Positions 1 to 5,671 of a DNA stretch of 5,671 nucleotides are shown piece after piece. This DNA comes from Rhodothermales bacterium (GTDB lineage Bacteria > Bacteroidota > Rhodothermia > Rhodothermales > VXPQ01): the NCBI GenBank assembly GCA_028283985.1, contig JANQSQ010000443.1, positions 1 through 5,671 on the forward strand, written 5' to 3'. Both the position numbers and the translations under genes were made by a program. Numbering within the stretch: position 1 is the stretch's first letter; each line of letters begins with the position of its first letter. The notes beneath the pieces were generated by a model. That model worked only from the letters and a program-made list of their open reading frames with translations, was not told the origin of the DNA and did not search any database.

Positions 1-106
1 AACTTCACTCCTCGCGCCTTGATTGACTCCGTGCCTGACGGAACAGAGCATCGCTTCATAGTATTAACAGACCCTTATTGCCTGTCAGGGAAGGATCGTG
101 ACCGTA

Positions 107-1180
107 TCATTCCGTTTCAACGCCGCCGTGTTCGCGCAGCAGGTCGGCGATTTCATCCGTTCCCCTGTCGATCGCATTATCGAGCGGCGTGCGCCCGTCG
201 TTGTTTTTCGCGTTGACGTCCGCGCCGTGGTCGAGCAGCAATTCAGCAATCCTTGTGCTTGTATTATAAAAAGCTGATCTATGGAGTGGCGTATTGCCGT
301 TGTAATCTCTGGCATTCACGTCTGCGCCGTGGTCTATGAGCACCTGCACGACATCTTTTTTGTCTCGATACGATGCTTCGTGCAGTGGGGCATTATAGTG
401 ATATTCTGCATTATTCACATCTGTCCCGCTATTGATAAGTACCTGCGCAATTTCCGCATTCTCGGCGGCGTGCAGAGGGGTTCCGGCATCGGATATTGCA
501 TGTATGTCCGCTCCGTTATCTATCAATATCTGTGCAATTTCTGCATTTCTTACATAGTGAAGCGGTGTAATGCCCGCTTCCGCCCGCGCATTTACATCCG
601 CTCCATTGGAAATCAACAATTGCACCATATCCGTATTGCCCCGCCCGGCGGCTCCATGGAGTGGAGTTCCAGCTTCATCCTGGTAATTTACATATGCACC
701 GTTATCTATAAAAAATTGTGCAATGTTTACATCGTCTACAGATCGAAGAGATTCTGCCGGGTCCGCGCCACGATCTAACAATAATTGTGCAGTTTCTATT
801 TCTTTTGCATATCCCAATATGGATCTGGTTACTATCCCTCCATCTATTAATCGCTCTGTTTCGGCCCCATTATCCAGCAGCAATCGCATAATATCCAGAT
901 TGCCAAGTATTGTCGCGAGTTCAAGAGGCGTATATCTAATATACAAGTAAGGATCCTCTTCCTGATAGTACCAATATTCGTTTACGTCTTCGCCTTCTTT
1001 TATGAGCGTTTTAACCGTCCCCGTTTCGCCTTGCAATATAGCCTGAAGGAGTGCAGGTACATAGACGCTGTCCGCATGTGCTAATTCTCTAATTTTCTCC
1101 AGGCCATCCTGCCCGAACACCGGCGTGGATCCTACGACAGGAAAGACGAGAGCGGCAAGGAGTACAAGGATGCGTTTCAT
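107..1180 (-). CDS. Exported ankyrin-repeat protein
   Basis: A 357-residue protein. Residues 1-23 look like a signal peptide: Lys-Arg at 2-3, a hydrophobic core at 4-16 and a likely cut after Val-Phe-Gly at 21-23. No lipobox cysteine is seen, so a soluble periplasmic or secreted protein is expected. The rest, about 40-353, is a stack of roughly ten ankyrin repeats. Clear TPLH (or APLH) helix starts lie at 172, 205, 234, 264 and 297, with TPLE at 84 and TPLD at 331. 'NGAD/HGADVN' turns follow most of them. Several repeats (about 120-146, 147-170, 203-232, 233-262) are shorter than the usual 33 residues, mostly in the first helix. Ankyrin stacks bind other proteins; no enzymatic domain is present, so the partner is unknown. 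It follows the DUF805 gene by 60 bases on the same strand. The middle of the gene is unusually AT-rich for this window. The ATG at 1178-1180 gives the complete signal peptide but has no clear ribosome binding site. Confidence 0.9.
   Translation of the reverse strand: MKRILVLLAALVFPVVGSTPVFGQDGLEKIRELAHADSVYVPALLQAILQGETGTVKTLIKEGEDVNEYWYYQEEDPYLYIRYTPLELATILGNLDIMRLLLDNGAETERLIDGGIVTRSILGYAKEIETAQLLLDRGADPAESLRSVDDVNIAQFFIDNGAYVNYQDEAGTPLHGAAGRGNTDMVQLLISNGADVNARAEAGITPLHYVRNAEIAQILIDNGADIHAISDAGTPLHAAENAEIAQVLINSGTDVNNAEYHYNAPLHEASYRDKKDVVQVLIDHGADVNARDYNGNTPLHRSAFYNTSTRIAELLLDHGADVNAKNNDGRTPLDNAIDRGTDEIADLLREHGGVETE
395..574 (-). repeat. Tandem pair of near-identical short ankyrin units
   Basis: Two adjacent ankyrin units (residues 203-232 and 233-262 of the ankyrin protein) share the core NAEIAQ(I/V)LI(D/N). 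Their DNA still matches over an 18-base core at 443-460 and 530-547, with two mismatches. These cores lie 87 bases, or 29 codons, apart. Seen in the sequence: the match and the in-frame spacing. Inferred: a fairly recent in-frame duplication of one unit inside the gene. Confidence 0.6.
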
Positions 1181-1240
1181 GGGCGTCTTGAAATTTCGAA
1201 CCGTGGTTTAGCGACTGTCAACAGGCAGGAGAACCAGGCC

Positions 1241-1666
1241 TCACGCAAGCGTCTCCTTGGGGTTGGGGCCGTATTGGTTCTCGCCCGGCTTGCTATCCAG
1301 CACCGTCAGAACGAACAGCCAGATGGTGCCGATCACAGGCAGGAAAATCCCCAACAGATACCAGAATCCGCTGCGACCGGTATCGTGGAAGCGGCGGACG
1401 GTCACGGCAATTTGGGGCAACAGATGTATCAAGCACCAAAGTATGTACAGGATACCGAGTGCTATTTCCGGAGTGCCCAGAGCCAAACCGCCGCTCAGGT
1501 CTGGTCCTGCGTCCGTAAATATTCTTGTCAGGGCGATGATCCAGAAGGGAGCGGAAAGCAATAGTATCCCCAGCCCGTAGAACAATTGAAAGAACCAGTA
1601 TTCTTTCCTGTGCGCCCTGCCCTGGAAGCCGACATAGTTCCTCAGGGCTTGAAGGTACCATTGCAT
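1241..1666 (-). CDS. DUF805 family inner-membrane protein
   Basis: A 141-residue protein with the hallmarks of the DUF805 family. The N-terminal motif is Tyr-x-x-Phe-x-Gly-Arg followed by Arg-Lys-Glu-Tyr-Trp (residues 11-24). The central motif is Arg-Arg-Phe-His-Asp-Thr-Gly-Arg-Ser-Gly (91-100). The tail is Gly-Glu-Asn-Gln-Tyr-Gly-Pro-Asn-Pro (128-136). Hydrophobic stretches at about 27-48, 67-88 and 102-123 suggest three to four membrane segments. The family's biochemical role is not established. The ATG at 1664-1666 was chosen over an in-frame ATG at 1739-1741 because the family begins a few residues before the Tyr-x-x-Phe-x-Gly-Arg motif; the 25 extra residues are polar and look like untranslated leader. 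The gene lies 93 bases downstream of the symporter and 60 bases before the ankyrin gene, all on one strand, so co-transcription is possible but unproven. A weak TATATT lies on the minus strand at 1732-1737, with no good partner box. Confidence 0.88.
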   Translation of the reverse strand: MQWYLQALRNYVGFQGRAHRKEYWFFQLFYGLGILLLSAPFWIIALTRIFTDAGPDLSGGLALGTPEIALGILYILWCLIHLLPQIAVTVRRFHDTGRSGFWYLLGIFLPVIGTIWLFVLTVLDSKPGENQYGPNPKETLA

Positions 1667-1759
1667 GGTCCGGATACCGTTTTGTGGGACGGAAACGATG
1701 TGCCCGGCGCGGTGACTGCGGGGCCTGATGCAATATAACAAACCCGCTCCGATCCGCCC

Positions 1760-3283
1760 TTACCAGAAGATCACATACAGCGCGACCGTGGCCAGCACCA
1801 CCGCCCCGGCCATCCATTTCGCGCCGCGGGCGTGCTCCAGGTTCAGGTCCGAAACAGGGAGACGCTTCGGCTCGCGCAGGGGAAGCAGTATCCGGACGGA
1901 GGTCATGAAGATCACGAGCGCCACGAAGGTGATCATCATGTGGTGCAGAAACGCGACGTCCGGCAGCCGCCACAGGAGGAACCCGTAGACGGGGATGCCG
2001 AGGATCATGGCGGCTTTGGCCGCAATGGGGGGCGTGCGTTTCGAAATGAGCCCGAACGCAAAGGATGCCACGATTCCCGGAGAAATGAATCCCCAGAACA
2101 TCTGAATGTACCCGAAAATACTTTCGGCGGAACCCACGACAGGCGCCCACAGGCAGCCGACGACCACCAGTACGGCGGTGGCGATACGTCCGATCTTCAC
2201 GTAATGCCTTGGGGCCGCCTCGGTGCGCCGGTAGCGCTTGTACAAGTCGATCGTGAAGATGGTGGCGGCGGAGTTCAGCATGGAGTCGAGCGAACTCATG
2301 ATGGCGCCGAACAGCGCGGCGAACATGATCCCGCTCAGCCCGGCGGGGAGCAACTCGCGGATCATCACCGGATACGCCTCGTCGGCGGTGGTTACCTGCT
2401 CCGGGAAGAGCTGGGCGGCCATGATGCCGGGGAAGACGATCAGGAAGGGGAGGAGCAGTTTCAGCCCCGCCGCAAGAAAGATCCCGCGCTGTCCCTCGGC
2501 GAGGCTGCGGGCGGCGAGCGTGCGCTGCGTAATGAACTGGTTCAGGCCCCAGTAGAAAATCTGGGGAATCCAGAGGCCGCCTATGAAGACCGCCACCCAA
2601 GGCATCTCGTCGTGGTTCCATGGCAGCACCGTATGCAGCTTGTCGCCGGCGGCGGCCATGAACGGCTCCACGCCCCCGATGGCCTGGAACCCGAGGATCA
2701 TAATGAGCGTCCCGCCCAGCAGAAGGGCCACGCCCTGAAGCAGGTCCGACCAGACCACGGCCCCGAGACCTCCGTAGATGGTGTAGGCGCCCGCCGTGAT
2801 CCCGATCAGCCAGATTCCCAGGACCATGTCCATTTCGAAGATCGTGCCCAGGGCGAGGGCGCCGGCATAGAGCACCGTCGCCAGCGCCACGAACACGTAG
2901 GCGAGCATCATGAACGCCGCCATGATCGTGCGCGTCCCGACGTCGAAACGGTATTCGAGGTATTCGGGAATGGTGTAGATGCCCGCCTTCAGGAACTTCG
3001 GAAGGAAGAAGAGGGCCGTAATGACCAGGGCGATGGCGGCGGTCCATTCGTAGCTGGCGATGGCAAGGCCCAGTTCGTACCCGCGTCCCGCCATGCCCAC
3101 GAACTGCTCGGTCGAGATGTTGGAGGCGATCAGGGAGAAGCCGATCAGCCACCAGGAGAGTTTGCGCCCCGCCAGAAAGTAATCTTCCGTAGTGCTTTCG
3201 TGCCGGGAAGCGTACAGCGATATCCCGATGACCACCGCGATGAATGCACAGAACGTGACGATGTCGATCGGGTGCAGCGCCAT
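1760..3283 (-). CDS. Sodium:solute symporter, vSGLT-like
   Basis: A complete 507-residue polytopic membrane protein of the sodium:solute symporter (SSS) family. It spans nearly the length of vSGLT, which has 14 helices. The family's N-terminal Ser-Thr-Glu-Asp-Tyr-Phe-Leu-Ala-Gly element is at residues 30-39 (here STTEDYFLAG). The signature around Tyr-Gly-Gly-Leu-Gly-Ala is at 170-175. Comparing from memory with vSGLT, the sodium (Na2) site residues match: Ala53, Ile56, Ala327, Ser330 and Ser331. Sugar-site or gate residues also match: Gln60, Glu79, Tyr244, Trp245, Lys275 and Gln394. Two sugar-contact positions differ, with Ala82 for Ser91 and Gln241 for Asn260. Sodium-coupled import is therefore well supported. 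A sugar-like substrate is likely, but galactose itself is not assured. The gene starts 36 bases after DUF411 ends, so the two may share a transcript. The ATG at 3281-3283 fits the family N-terminus. No Shine-Dalgarno sequence is seen. Confidence 0.95.
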   Translation of the reverse strand: MALHPIDIVTFCAFIAVVIGISLYASRHESTTEDYFLAGRKLSWWLIGFSLIASNISTEQFVGMAGRGYELGLAIASYEWTAAIALVITALFFLPKFLKAGIYTIPEYLEYRFDVGTRTIMAAFMMLAYVFVALATVLYAGALALGTIFEMDMVLGIWLIGITAGAYTIYGGLGAVVWSDLLQGVALLLGGTLIMILGFQAIGGVEPFMAAAGDKLHTVLPWNHDEMPWVAVFIGGLWIPQIFYWGLNQFITQRTLAARSLAEGQRGIFLAAGLKLLLPFLIVFPGIMAAQLFPEQVTTADEAYPVMIRELLPAGLSGIMFAALFGAIMSSLDSMLNSAATIFTIDLYKRYRRTEAAPRHYVKIGRIATAVLVVVGCLWAPVVGSAESIFGYIQMFWGFISPGIVASFAFGLISKRTPPIAAKAAMILGIPVYGFLLWRLPDVAFLHHMMITFVALVIFMTSVRILLPLREPKRLPVSDLNLEHARGAKWMAGAVVLATVALYVIFW

Positions 3284-3319
3284 GGCGGGAATTACGGGCG
3301 GCGAAAAGCGGCAGGCGCC

Positions 3320-3772
3320 TTATCGGGAAGCGAAGATGCGCCGTTTCCCGTCTTTTTCTACGGCGATGATGTCGTACGGATCGCTGCGCGGCCCTTCCAT
3401 GCCGGGTGAGCCCATCGGCATGCCGGGCACCGCAAGGCCCGCAATGGGTTCGCCTTCCTCCAGCATGCGGTGAATTTCCTCCGCCGGGACATGGCCCTCC
3501 ACGAAATATCCGCTCACAAGCGCCGTATGGCAGGAGCCCAGATCGGCGGGAATCCCGTATCGTATTCTCATGGGCGTCACATCGGCGAGGTCCACGGCCT
3601 TGACACGGAATCCGTTCGCTTCGAGATGGTCCACCCATTTGGCGCAGCACCCGCACGTGGGGGTCTTGTACACGGTGATGTGTTGTCCTGCAGAAGAAGT
3701 GCGGGCAATGAGTACGCCGCCCGTGACCACGGCGCCCACTAAAAATGCAACGATAAGGTACTTTTTGTTCAT
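3320..3772 (-). CDS. DUF411 (CopG-like) metal-binding protein
   Basis: A 150-residue protein that matches the DUF411 family along its length. Residues 5-22 are a hydrophobic signal or membrane anchor, so the rest should lie in the periplasm. A thioredoxin-like start follows: Val-Tyr-Lys-Thr-Pro-Thr-Cys-Gly-Cys-Cys (34-43). Next come Ser-Cys-His-Thr-Ala (80-84), Glu-Gly-His-Val-Pro (92-96) and the Met-rich Val-Pro-Gly-Met-Pro-Met-Gly-Ser-Pro-Gly-Met-Glu (115-126). The family's Asp-Pro-Tyr-Asp is at 131-134. Likely metal ligands are Cys40, Cys42, Cys43, Cys81, His82 and His94, possibly with Met118, Met120 and Met125. Family members are often found in copper and other metal resistance loci and are annotated as metal-binding. 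Copper handling is an inference here, since no copper ATPase or oxidase is in view. The start at 3770-3772 is the only ATG that precedes the signal sequence closely. The gene diverges from the multiheme cytochrome and precedes the symporter. Confidence 0.93.
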   Translation of the reverse strand: MNKKYLIVAFLVGAVVTGGVLIARTSSAGQHITVYKTPTCGCCAKWVDHLEANGFRVKAVDLADVTPMRIRYGIPADLGSCHTALVSGYFVEGHVPAEEIHRMLEEGEPIAGLAVPGMPMGSPGMEGPRSDPYDIIAVEKDGKRRIFASR

Positions 3773-3785
3773 GAGCGCATATACC

Positions 3786-3834
3786 GTACCCTTGGCGGAA
3801 CGTTCCGGCGAGCCGCTGCATGAAATAAGGGTAC
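3786..3834. promoter_or_regulatory. Nested inverted repeats, candidate operator
   Basis: The 93-base gap between the divergent DUF411 and cytochrome genes contains a perfect 12-base palindrome, CGGAACGTTCCG, at 3796-3807. It sits inside a perfect 8-base inverted repeat: GTACCCTT at 3786-3793 and AAGGGTAC at 3827-3834. The right arm is part of the 8-base palindrome GGGTACCC at 3829-3836. Such symmetry between two divergent starts is typical of a site for a dimeric regulator controlling both genes; that role is inferred. On the minus strand a TATATG at 3778-3783 lies only a few bases before the DUF411 ATG. If it is a -10 element the transcript would be nearly leaderless, so this is only a weak promoter candidate. 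No regulator gene is in view. Confidence 0.45.
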
Positions 3835-3865
3835 CCCATTCTGTGAAGCCGCCTTCCATCGGACT

Positions 3866-5671
3866 GTGAAAGATTCCGATAACCATAGTACGGATTCGGA
3901 GCGTCCGGACGTTTCTCCTTCGCTTCCCCGGTCCTCCCGGCCCGGTCGTCAGGGCCCCGGGCGGCGGTATACGCGGCTGCCGCAGATACAGCGCAAGATC
4001 GTGAGCGTGGTCCTGGGCGGGTATGCGGTGCTGCTGGTCAACAGCATCTTTCTGTTGCTGTTCGACCGCTCCACGGCGCTCGTCTATATGAGCAATGTGC
4101 TGCTGCACATTTGCCTGGGGATCCTGCTGATCGCGCCTGCCATCGCCTTTCTGGTCATGCATCTCCTGAAGATGCCGCTCCGGATGAACCGGCGCGCGAC
4201 GAGGGCGGGCGTGTTTACGGCCCTGTCGCTGATTACCCTGTTTGCGACGGGCATTGCGCTGGTGGCCGTCGGCGCGTCCTACCGGTGGATCCTGTGGACG
4301 CATATCGTGACGGCGGTGACGTCCGTGGGGGGCTTCATCCTGCATGTGTCGCTGAAGCGCGGGGTGCGCTATCATTTCCTGCAATGGGGCGATACATGGA
4401 AGCATGGGCCGGGTGCGGCGCTCCGGCACCCGCTGAGCCTGACGGCGCTCGGCGGGGCGGTGCTCGTGGCCGGATTCATCGTGGCGCCCTGGGCGACGAC
4501 GCGCACGGGAGTGTACGTGCAGGAGGCCCCGCCGGGAGAAGCAGTTGCTGAGGGCGCCGATACGGAAGGCGCTGTGCTTAGCTACGCCGCCGCGCTTACG
4601 GCTACTCCGCTGGCGCAGTCGCAGTCGGTCATTGCGGGGGAAGAACTTTTGCCCGACGAGACCTTGGCCGGATCCGCGCGCTGCGGGCAGGAGGGATGCC
4701 ATCCGGATGTGTATACGCAGTGGGCCGAGTCGATGCACCGCTTCTCGTCCTTCAATAACCCGTGGTACAAGAAGACCATCGAGGCAATGACCGCCGAGAT
4801 CGGCGCCGAACCTGCGCGCTGGTGCGCATCCTGCCACGATCCCGTGGTGCTGTTTGCTGGGCGGTTCGACGAGGCGCCGCTGGATATGGACCACTGGACG
4901 GCGCACGAGGGCCTTACGTGTTTGTCCTGCCATGCCGTAGAGGGGTTGCGCGACGTGCGTGGCAATGGCCGCTATGCGATCGCTGCGCCGGACGAGTATC
5001 CGTTTGCGCGCGCCGAAGAGGGGCTGGGCCGGTGGGTGCATAATGTGCTGGTGCGCGCCAAGCCCGAGCCGCACCGCCAGGCCATGCTGAAGCCGGTTCA
5101 CAAAACGCCCGAGTTCTGCGGCACGTGCCACAAGGTGGGGATTCCTCCGGAAGTGAACAGTTATCGCTGGAAGCGCGGGCAGAACGAATACGACAACTGG
5201 CACAACAGCGGCGTCAGCGGCAACATCGTCCGGTCGTTTTACCTTCCCGAGACGCCCTCGAATTGCGTCACGTGCCATATGCCGCTCGAACCCTCGAACG
5301 ACATGGGGAACGACGGCGGATTGATACGGGGCCACCGGTTCGCCACCGCCAATACGGCCGTTCCGTTCGTCAACGGGCACCCTGAACAACTGGCCGAAGC
5401 CCGGCATACTCTGTCCAGGGGCATTGCGCTCATCGACATCTTCCGGATCCGGGTGAACGGGCGCGCGTACGGCCCGGATCGCTCGCTGCCTGTCTTGCGG
5501 GCGGGCGACCGCGTGCAAGTGGATGTCGTGATCCGCAACAAGGGCGTGGGCCATACGCTGCCCGGCGGCACGAACGATTCCAACGAACTGTGGGTGGAGT
5601 TTCTTGCGCGGGACGCCTCTGGAGAAACGGTCCTGGCTTCCGGATTGCTCGACGAGGCCGGGCGCGTCGGT
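3866..5671 (+). CDS. Membrane-anchored multiheme cytochrome c (3' partial)
   Basis: A frame open from 3824 to the window edge; 602 residues are visible from a GTG at 3866, and the stop lies outside. Residues 1-44 are a polar, Arg-rich cytoplasmic tail. Five hydrophobic helices follow at about 45-66, 77-101, 112-136, 141-163 and 190-209. Arg/Lys-rich loops (102-113, 164-188) sit on the cytoplasmic side, placing the C-terminal part in the periplasm. That part carries five heme-attachment motifs: CX4CH at 273-279, then CXXCH at 320, 352, 418 and 467. Many other histidines (291, 343, 347, 392, 403, 412, 446, 490, 505) could be distal heme ligands. A beta-rich region follows, with Gly-Val-Gly-His-Thr-Leu-Pro-Gly-Gly at 560-568 and Glu-Leu-Trp-Val at 574-577, as seen near the C-terminus of some multiheme cytochromes. 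The expected role is electron transfer between membrane quinol or b-heme and a periplasmic acceptor; the partner is unknown. No in-frame ATG precedes helix 1, so GTG 3866 is the best start, though no Shine-Dalgarno sequence supports it. More hemes may lie beyond the window. Confidence 0.9.
   Translation, partial: MKDSDNHSTDSERPDVSPSLPRSSRPGRQGPGRRYTRLPQIQRKIVSVVLGGYAVLLVNSIFLLLFDRSTALVYMSNVLLHICLGILLIAPAIAFLVMHLLKMPLRMNRRATRAGVFTALSLITLFATGIALVAVGASYRWILWTHIVTAVTSVGGFILHVSLKRGVRYHFLQWGDTWKHGPGAALRHPLSLTALGGAVLVAGFIVAPWATTRTGVYVQEAPPGEAVAEGADTEGAVLSYAAALTATPLAQSQSVIAGEELLPDETLAGSARCGQEGCHPDVYTQWAESMHRFSSFNNPWYKKTIEAMTAEIGAEPARWCASCHDPVVLFAGRFDEAPLDMDHWTAHEGLTCLSCHAVEGLRDVRGNGRYAIAAPDEYPFARAEEGLGRWVHNVLVRAKPEPHRQAMLKPVHKTPEFCGTCHKVGIPPEVNSYRWKRGQNEYDNWHNSGVSGNIVRSFYLPETPSNCVTCHMPLEPSNDMGNDGGLIRGHRFATANTAVPFVNGHPEQLAEARHTLSRGIALIDIFRIRVNGRAYGPDRSLPVLRAGDRVQVDVVIRNKGVGHTLPGGTNDSNELWVEFLARDASGETVLASGLLDEAGRVG

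Noticed and set aside
34..89. CCTGAC/GTCAGG inverted repeat downstream of the ankyrin gene as a terminator
   Set aside because: The stem is only six bases with a 44-base loop and no adjacent T-run; chance is a sufficient explanation.
1193..1221. TTGACA box on the minus strand (1216-1221) as a promoter for the ankyrin gene
   Set aside because: The hexamer is perfect, but the element 17 bases downstream matches TATAAT at only three of six positions, and the presumed lineage does not favour this promoter type.
1702..1724. Hairpin between the symporter and DUF805 genes (GCCC/GGGC plus CGC/GCG stem with a bulge)
   Set aside because: It has a two-base bulge and no T-run follows it on the minus strand, so an intrinsic terminator is not supported.
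1667..1741. Longer DUF805 protein starting at the ATG at 1739-1741
   Set aside because: The 25 extra residues are polar and unlike the family N-terminus, which begins just before the Tyr-x-x-Phe-x-Gly-Arg motif.
1832..3409. A 525-codon plus-strand frame antisense to the symporter
   Set aside because: Its composition is rich in His, Asp, Glu, Arg and Gly with no family resemblance, and the opposite strand encodes a clear SSS transporter.
1293..3839. An 848-codon minus-strand frame overlapping the symporter, DUF411 and DUF805
   Set aside because: It is out of frame with three genes that match known families, and its translation is Arg/His/Gly-rich without recognisable domains.
3320..5554. A 744-codon minus-strand frame that includes DUF411 and continues antisense to the cytochrome
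   Set aside because: Only the last 150 codons match a family. The rest is Arg-, His- and Pro-rich low-complexity translation lying opposite a frame with five heme motifs and five membrane helices. It is a shadow of GC-rich coding DNA.

Overview
The window (5,671 bases) looks like ordinary chromosome from a GC-rich, Gram-negative bacterium. It has five protein genes: four on the minus strand and one on the plus strand that runs off the right edge. No tRNA, rRNA, CRISPR array, transposase or prophage gene was seen. None of the five chosen starts has a convincing Shine-Dalgarno sequence. That fits Bacteroidota-type initiation, and with the high GC a Rhodothermales-like lineage is a reasonable guess, but this is inference and not an identification.

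Layout from the left. Positions 1-106 are the 3' flank of the first gene and show no convincing terminator. At 107-1180 (minus) is an exported ankyrin-repeat protein whose central part is clearly more AT-rich than the rest of the window. At 1241-1666 (minus) is a small DUF805 inner-membrane protein. At 1760-3283 (minus) is a sodium:solute symporter closely resembling the Vibrio sodium/galactose transporter vSGLT. At 3320-3772 (minus) is a DUF411 (CopG-like) metal-binding protein of thioredoxin-like type. A 93-base divergent gap (3773-3865) carries a perfect 12-base palindrome nested inside an 8-base inverted repeat. At 3866-5671 (plus) is a membrane-anchored multiheme cytochrome c: a five-helix domain with membrane histidines, then five visible heme-attachment motifs, then a beta-rich segment. 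It is open to the window end and therefore partial.

How the genes may work together. DUF411 and the symporter are 36 bases apart on one strand and could be one transcript. DUF411 and the cytochrome diverge from a shared control region, which suggests coupled control of an envelope copper or redox protein and a respiratory electron carrier; this is inference from layout. The symporter would import a small solute, possibly a sugar, using the sodium gradient. The DUF805 and ankyrin genes follow on the same strand after 93- and 60-base gaps and have no obvious functional tie to the others.

The most notable items are the cytochrome, which fuses a possible b-heme membrane domain to a periplasmic multiheme c domain, and the nested inverted repeat between it and DUF411. 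Nothing here is clearly a new biological system.
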